This document shows positions 61,313 to 64,000 of a DNA stretch of 64,000 nucleotides, one piece after another (within the stretch, counting starts at the first letter, position 1; each line of letters starts with the position of its first letter). The stretch comes from Streptomyces parvulus. Its GTDB lineage: Bacteria > Actinomycetota > Actinomycetes > Streptomycetales > Streptomycetaceae. The translations under genes were made by a program, and so were the position numbers. The stretch covers positions 124,001 to 188,000 of the forward strand of contig NZ_BMRX01000004.1 in NCBI RefSeq assembly GCF_014648855.1. The letters are read 5' to 3'. The notes beneath the pieces were generated by a model, which ran no database searches, was not told the DNA's origin, and was given only the letters and a program-made list of their open reading frames with translations.

Positions 61313-62266
61313 TCAGCCCAACGGCACGTCCGCGGAGCGGCTCGGGACGGCGTCCAGGGACGCGAGAGCCGCGCCGTCGAGGGCGACTTCGCCGACCTCG
61401 GTGTTCGCGGCCAAGTGGGCGGCGTCGGCGGTACCCGGGATGAGCAGCACGTGGGGGGCGTGGTGGAGCAGCCAGGCGAGACCCACCTGGGCCGGCGTGC
61501 GGCCGAGGGAGCGGGCCACGGCGCGCACCGCGGGCTCGTCGGCGACCTTGGGCATGGCGGGGAAGGCGCCGCCGAGCGGGAAGTAGGGCACCCACGCGAT
61601 GTCCTCGGCGGCGCACAGCCGGAGCAGGTCCTCGTCGGACCGGCTCACCAGGCTGTACGCGTTCTGCACGCAGACGACGCCGGCCGGCAGGGCCCGGCGC
61701 AGGCCCTCCAAGGTCACACTGCTGAGGCCGATCGCGCCGATCTTTCCCTCGTCGCGCAGGGCCGTCAGCACCGCCAGCTGGTCGTCGAGGTCCACCACCT
61801 GGTCGCCCTCGGCCCGCAGCCCCGGACCGGTGTCGAGGCGCCGCAGGTTCACCACCGCGAGCCGCTCGGTGCCGAGGCTCCTCAGGTTGTCCTCGACGCT
61901 CGCCCGCAGCTCCTCGGGGCGTTGCGCGGGACGCAGCGGGAGAGGGCCGTCGGGGTCCGGGCCCGCACCGACCTTGGTCACGACCACGACGCCGTCAGAA
62001 CCGTCAGAGGGGCCCAGTGCCTCCCGGACGACCTCGTTGACGAACCCGTGGCCGTAGAACTGGGCGGTGTCGACGTGGTCGACGCCGAGCTCCACCGCGC
62101 GGCGCAGGAGGGCGACGGCGGCCGCCCGGTCGGTGTGCAGGCGTTCGAGCTGCATCGCGCCGTAGCCGATCCGCGAGACGGTACGGCCGGCGAGCCGTCC
62201 CGCGCCGCCGGGGCGGGGCACTCCGGCGGCCGTGACTCGGGCGGATGAGGTACCGGATGACGTCAT
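61313..62266 (-). CDS. Aldo/keto reductase controlled by adjacent TetR regulator
   Basis: 317 residues. VSRIGYGAMQLERL, the catalytic VDHVDTAQFYGHG, Lys in VVVTKVGAG, and the LGLAWLLHHAPHVLLIPGT strand identify an aldo/keto reductase of the AKR13-like group. It is divergent from the TetR gene, with CGGAGG palindromes between. It should reduce aldehydes or ketones with NADPH; the substrate is unknown. Confidence 0.87.
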   Translation of the reverse strand: MTSSGTSSARVTAAGVPRPGGAGRLAGRTVSRIGYGAMQLERLHTDRAAAVALLRRAVELGVDHVDTAQFYGHGFVNEVVREALGPSDGSDGVVVVTKVGAGPDPDGPLPLRPAQRPEELRASVEDNLRSLGTERLAVVNLRRLDTGPGLRAEGDQVVDLDDQLAVLTALRDEGKIGAIGLSSVTLEGLRRALPAGVVCVQNAYSLVSRSDEDLLRLCAAEDIAWVPYFPLGGAFPAMPKVADEPAVRAVARSLGRTPAQVGLAWLLHHAPHVLLIPGTADAAHLAANTEVGEVALDGAALASLDAVPSRSADVPLG

Positions 62267-62296
62267 GGGAGCCCGTCCTCGTGAGATGATGACAGA

Positions 62297-62314
62297 AGCG
62301 GAGGACCCTCCGCT
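62297..62314. promoter_or_regulatory. TetR operator, site 1
   Basis: AGCGGAGG-AC-CCTCCGCT, a perfect 8+2+8 dyad 31 bases upstream of the aldo/keto reductase start. It shares the CGGAGG half-site with site 2. Confidence 0.68.
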
Positions 62315-62333
62315 AATTCGACTGTAGCACTAC

Positions 62334-62347
62334 CGGAGGGCCCTCCG
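62334..62347. promoter_or_regulatory. TetR operator, site 2
   Basis: CGGAGGGCCCTCCG, a perfect palindrome ending two bases before the TTG start of the TetR gene. Bound repressor would block initiation of a leaderless TetR mRNA. With site 1 it suggests coordinate repression of both divergent genes. Confidence 0.65.
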
Positions 62348-62349
62348 CT

Positions 62350-62973
62350 TTGAGTCCGGACCAGGAACCCACACCCCGGAGCACGGACCCCGGGACACCC
62401 GCGGCCGACCGCCCGCTGCGCGCGCACGCGCGGCGCAACCGCGAGAAGCTGATCGCCGCGGCCCGGGAGGCGTTCACCGCCGCGGACGACGGTGCCCCCC
62501 TGGAGGGCATCGCCCGGGAGGCGGGCGTCGGCATCGGCACGCTCTACCGGCACTTCCCGACCCGTGAGGCGCTGGTGGAGGCCGTGTACGCCGCCGAACT
62601 GGAGGCCGTCACGGCCGACGCGACGGCCCTGCTCGACGAACTGCCGCCCGAACGCGCCCTCCGCGCCTGGATGGAGCGCTACGCGGGCTTCGTCGCCACG
62701 AAGCGCGCCATGGTCAACACCCTGCACAGCGGATGGGCCTCCGGACGGATCACGGCACCGGCCACGCGGGAACGCATCACGGCCGCGATCGGATCGCTCC
62801 TGGCCGCCGGGGCGCGTACGGGCGCCCTCCGCGAAGACGTCGAGGCCGACGACGTCACCGCGATGCTGCTCGGCGTGTTCCTGTCGACGGCCGCCGAGGA
62901 CGACCCGGCGCGCACCGGCCGGCTCCTCGACCTCGTCGTGGACGCGCTGCGCCCGCCGGTCCCCTCGCCGTGA
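62350..62973 (+). CDS. TetR-family transcriptional regulator
   Basis: 207 residues. The helix-turn-helix (RRNREKLIAAAREAFT, GIAREAGVGIGTLYRHFPTREALVE) is classic TetR with a helical ligand-binding domain ending SLLAAGARTGALREDV and the C-terminal VFLSTAAEDD. The TTG start is probably leaderless. It is divergent from the aldo/keto reductase and should repress it and itself through two CGGAGG-type palindromes. Confidence 0.88.
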   Translation: MSPDQEPTPRSTDPGTPAADRPLRAHARRNREKLIAAAREAFTAADDGAPLEGIAREAGVGIGTLYRHFPTREALVEAVYAAELEAVTADATALLDELPPERALRAWMERYAGFVATKRAMVNTLHSGWASGRITAPATRERITAAIGSLLAAGARTGALREDVEADDVTAMLLGVFLSTAAEDDPARTGRLLDLVVDALRPPVPSP

Positions 62974-63015
62974 CGCGCTCAGCGGGCGAGACCGCGGGAG
63001 GCACCGGGCGCCGGC

Positions 63016-63897
63016 TCACAGGAGGCCGGCCTCCCTCGCCGTCCACACCGAGGGGACCAGGGGCCGGTAGCCCAGCTCGCGCCGGATGCGGTCGGTGGAC
63101 AGCACGCCGTGCCAGGGGTCCGGGGTCTCGCGGTCGCGGACCTCCCCCGGCACGGGAAGACCGTTCAGCAGGAACAGGTCGACCGTGGTGACCGGGGCGT
63201 CGTCCGCGATGTTGTAGACGCCCCGCGCGCTCGGCGCGTACAGCAGCCGTCTGAGGCCCTGCGCCACGTCCACGTGGTGCCCCATGTGCAGGCGCTGCAT
63301 GGCGGGCCACCGCGGAGCCCACGCCATCACGTCGGCGAGATGCGGGTCGCCCTCGCCGTAGACGAAGGGCAGCCGGGCGATGCGCAGGTCCCGCAGGCCC
63401 TCCAGCCGGGCGAGCGCGCGCTCCGCCTCCCACTTGGACTCGGGGTAGGCGCCCCACAGATGCGTGCCCGGCACGGTCTCGTCGCTCTCCACCAGCGGCC
63501 TGCCCCTCCCGGCGCCGTAGACCAGTCCCGTGCTGACCTGGACGAACCGCCCCACGCCCGAGGCGGCCGCCGCCCGGCCCAGCTCCACGGCCGCGTCGTG
63601 GTTGACCGCCCGCGCCTCCTCGTCCGGGACACCGCGGAAGGCGGCGGCGACGTTGACCACCGCGTCCACGCCCGCCGTGGCCCTGCCGAGCACCTCCGCG
63701 TCGCGCAGGTCGCCCACCAGCACCTCGGCCCCGAGCGCGGCGAACCGCTCGCCGCGCGCCGCGTCCCGTACCAGCACCCGCAGCCGCTCGCCGGGGGCCG
63801 CGCTCCGCAGCAGCCTCGGCACCAGCCGCCGTCCCACCTGTCCCGTCGCCCCCGTCACCAGGGTCAGCACGGCCGCCTCCTCATGTGTCGTATTCAT
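63016..63897 (-). CDS. NAD-dependent epimerase/dehydratase-like protein
   Basis: 293 residues of the extended SDR fold: VTGATGQVGRRLVPRLL near the N-terminus, DLRDAEVLGRATAGVDAVVNVAA, and a YPESKWEAE motif in place of YxxxK for the catalytic Tyr/Lys. It acts on a nucleotide sugar or another NAD(P)-linked substrate. The promoter must lie in the last 100 bases of the window, which carry a strong 25-base palindrome. Confidence 0.85.
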   Translation of the reverse strand: MNTTHEEAAVLTLVTGATGQVGRRLVPRLLRSAAPGERLRVLVRDAARGERFAALGAEVLVGDLRDAEVLGRATAGVDAVVNVAAAFRGVPDEEARAVNHDAAVELGRAAAASGVGRFVQVSTGLVYGAGRGRPLVESDETVPGTHLWGAYPESKWEAERALARLEGLRDLRIARLPFVYGEGDPHLADVMAWAPRWPAMQRLHMGHHVDVAQGLRRLLYAPSARGVYNIADDAPVTTVDLFLLNGLPVPGEVRDRETPDPWHGVLSTDRIRRELGYRPLVPSVWTAREAGLL

Positions 63898-63944
63898 GTC
63901 CGAAAGCGTGGCGCCGCCGCGGCCGCGGCGGGAGAGACGCGGTC

Positions 63945-63969
63945 ATCCAGGGAGCGGCTCTCCCTGGAT
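63945..63969. promoter_or_regulatory. Palindrome upstream of the epimerase gene
   Basis: ATCCAGGGAG-CGGCT-CTCCCTGGAT, a perfect 10+5+10 dyad about 48 bases upstream of the epimerase-like start. It is probably an operator for a regulator encoded just beyond the window, which would read rightward. Its TCCCTGG half resembles the sequence at the XRE/SDR palindrome. Confidence 0.6.
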
Positions 63970-64000
63970 ACGGGTGCGGTCGCGAGGGATGCTGGAGCCA

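Overview
The window is high-GC actinobacterial chromosome, almost certainly Streptomyces. The third codon position is nearly always G or C, GTG and TTG starts are common, four-base ATGA/GTGA gene overlaps are frequent, and the gene families are typical of the genus: a Tat-dependent sugar-binding lipoprotein with two permeases and no ATPase, a SapA-like secreted protein, RsbU-type phosphatases, a type III polyketide synthase, and a wide range of MerR, PadR, LacI, GntR, XRE, HxlR and TetR regulators. I see no rRNA, tRNA, CRISPR array, phage or intact transposase.

Layout. 1-14 kb: a sensor kinase/RsbU-type regulator pair, an aldo/keto reductase, a MerR regulator, two ion channels (a voltage-gated channel and a CASTOR/POLLUX-type RCK channel), small zinc-ribbon or membrane proteins, a very large membrane protein, and an acyl-CoA dehydrogenase with its PadR regulator. 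14-20 kb: a lipoprotein, a LacI regulator, and an overlapping minus-strand operon for purine-type base uptake and deamination (NCS2 permease, amidohydrolase, TSUP exporter) behind a double CCAAATCGATTTGG operator. 20-26 kb: a GlpP-family antiterminator followed by a promoter and a leader with mutually exclusive antiterminator and terminator hairpins, then an MFS transporter, an SDR, an AGPS-like FAD oxidoreductase and a FGGY kinase. This gene set matches the poorly understood Escherichia coli ygcP/S/W/U/E genes. It is the most interesting system here: an apparent RNA-antitermination-controlled catabolic operon of unknown substrate.

26-45 kb: a GntR regulator with two Tat-exported amidohydrolases, an orphan type III PKS, a PAS/GAF/PP2C/ATPase fusion, a foldback MITE-like element at 34.6 kb, an enoyl-CoA hydratase-family enzyme, a SapA-like protein, an SDR/XRE pair, HIT and DUF899 proteins, a GH20 hexosaminidase with a decayed acyltransferase remnant, HxlR/alcohol dehydrogenase, a homoserine-dehydrogenase-like protein and a DUF427 protein. 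45-54 kb: a LacI-flanked carbohydrate catabolic locus (Gfo/Idh/MocA oxidoreductase, PmoA, cupin, binding protein, two permeases, DUF624-like protein). 54-64 kb: a DUF4232 lipoprotein, a Ser/Thr kinase divergent from an ECF sigma factor with no visible anti-sigma gene, an NCS1 permease with a cysteine-rich tail, an alpha/beta hydrolase, a sulfite-oxidase-like/ferredoxin-reductase/zinc-ribbon set, an aldo/keto reductase with its TetR regulator, and an epimerase-like protein.

Functions come from reading translations and motifs; no database search was run. Start codons were chosen from ribosome-binding sites and operon overlaps, and alternatives are noted.
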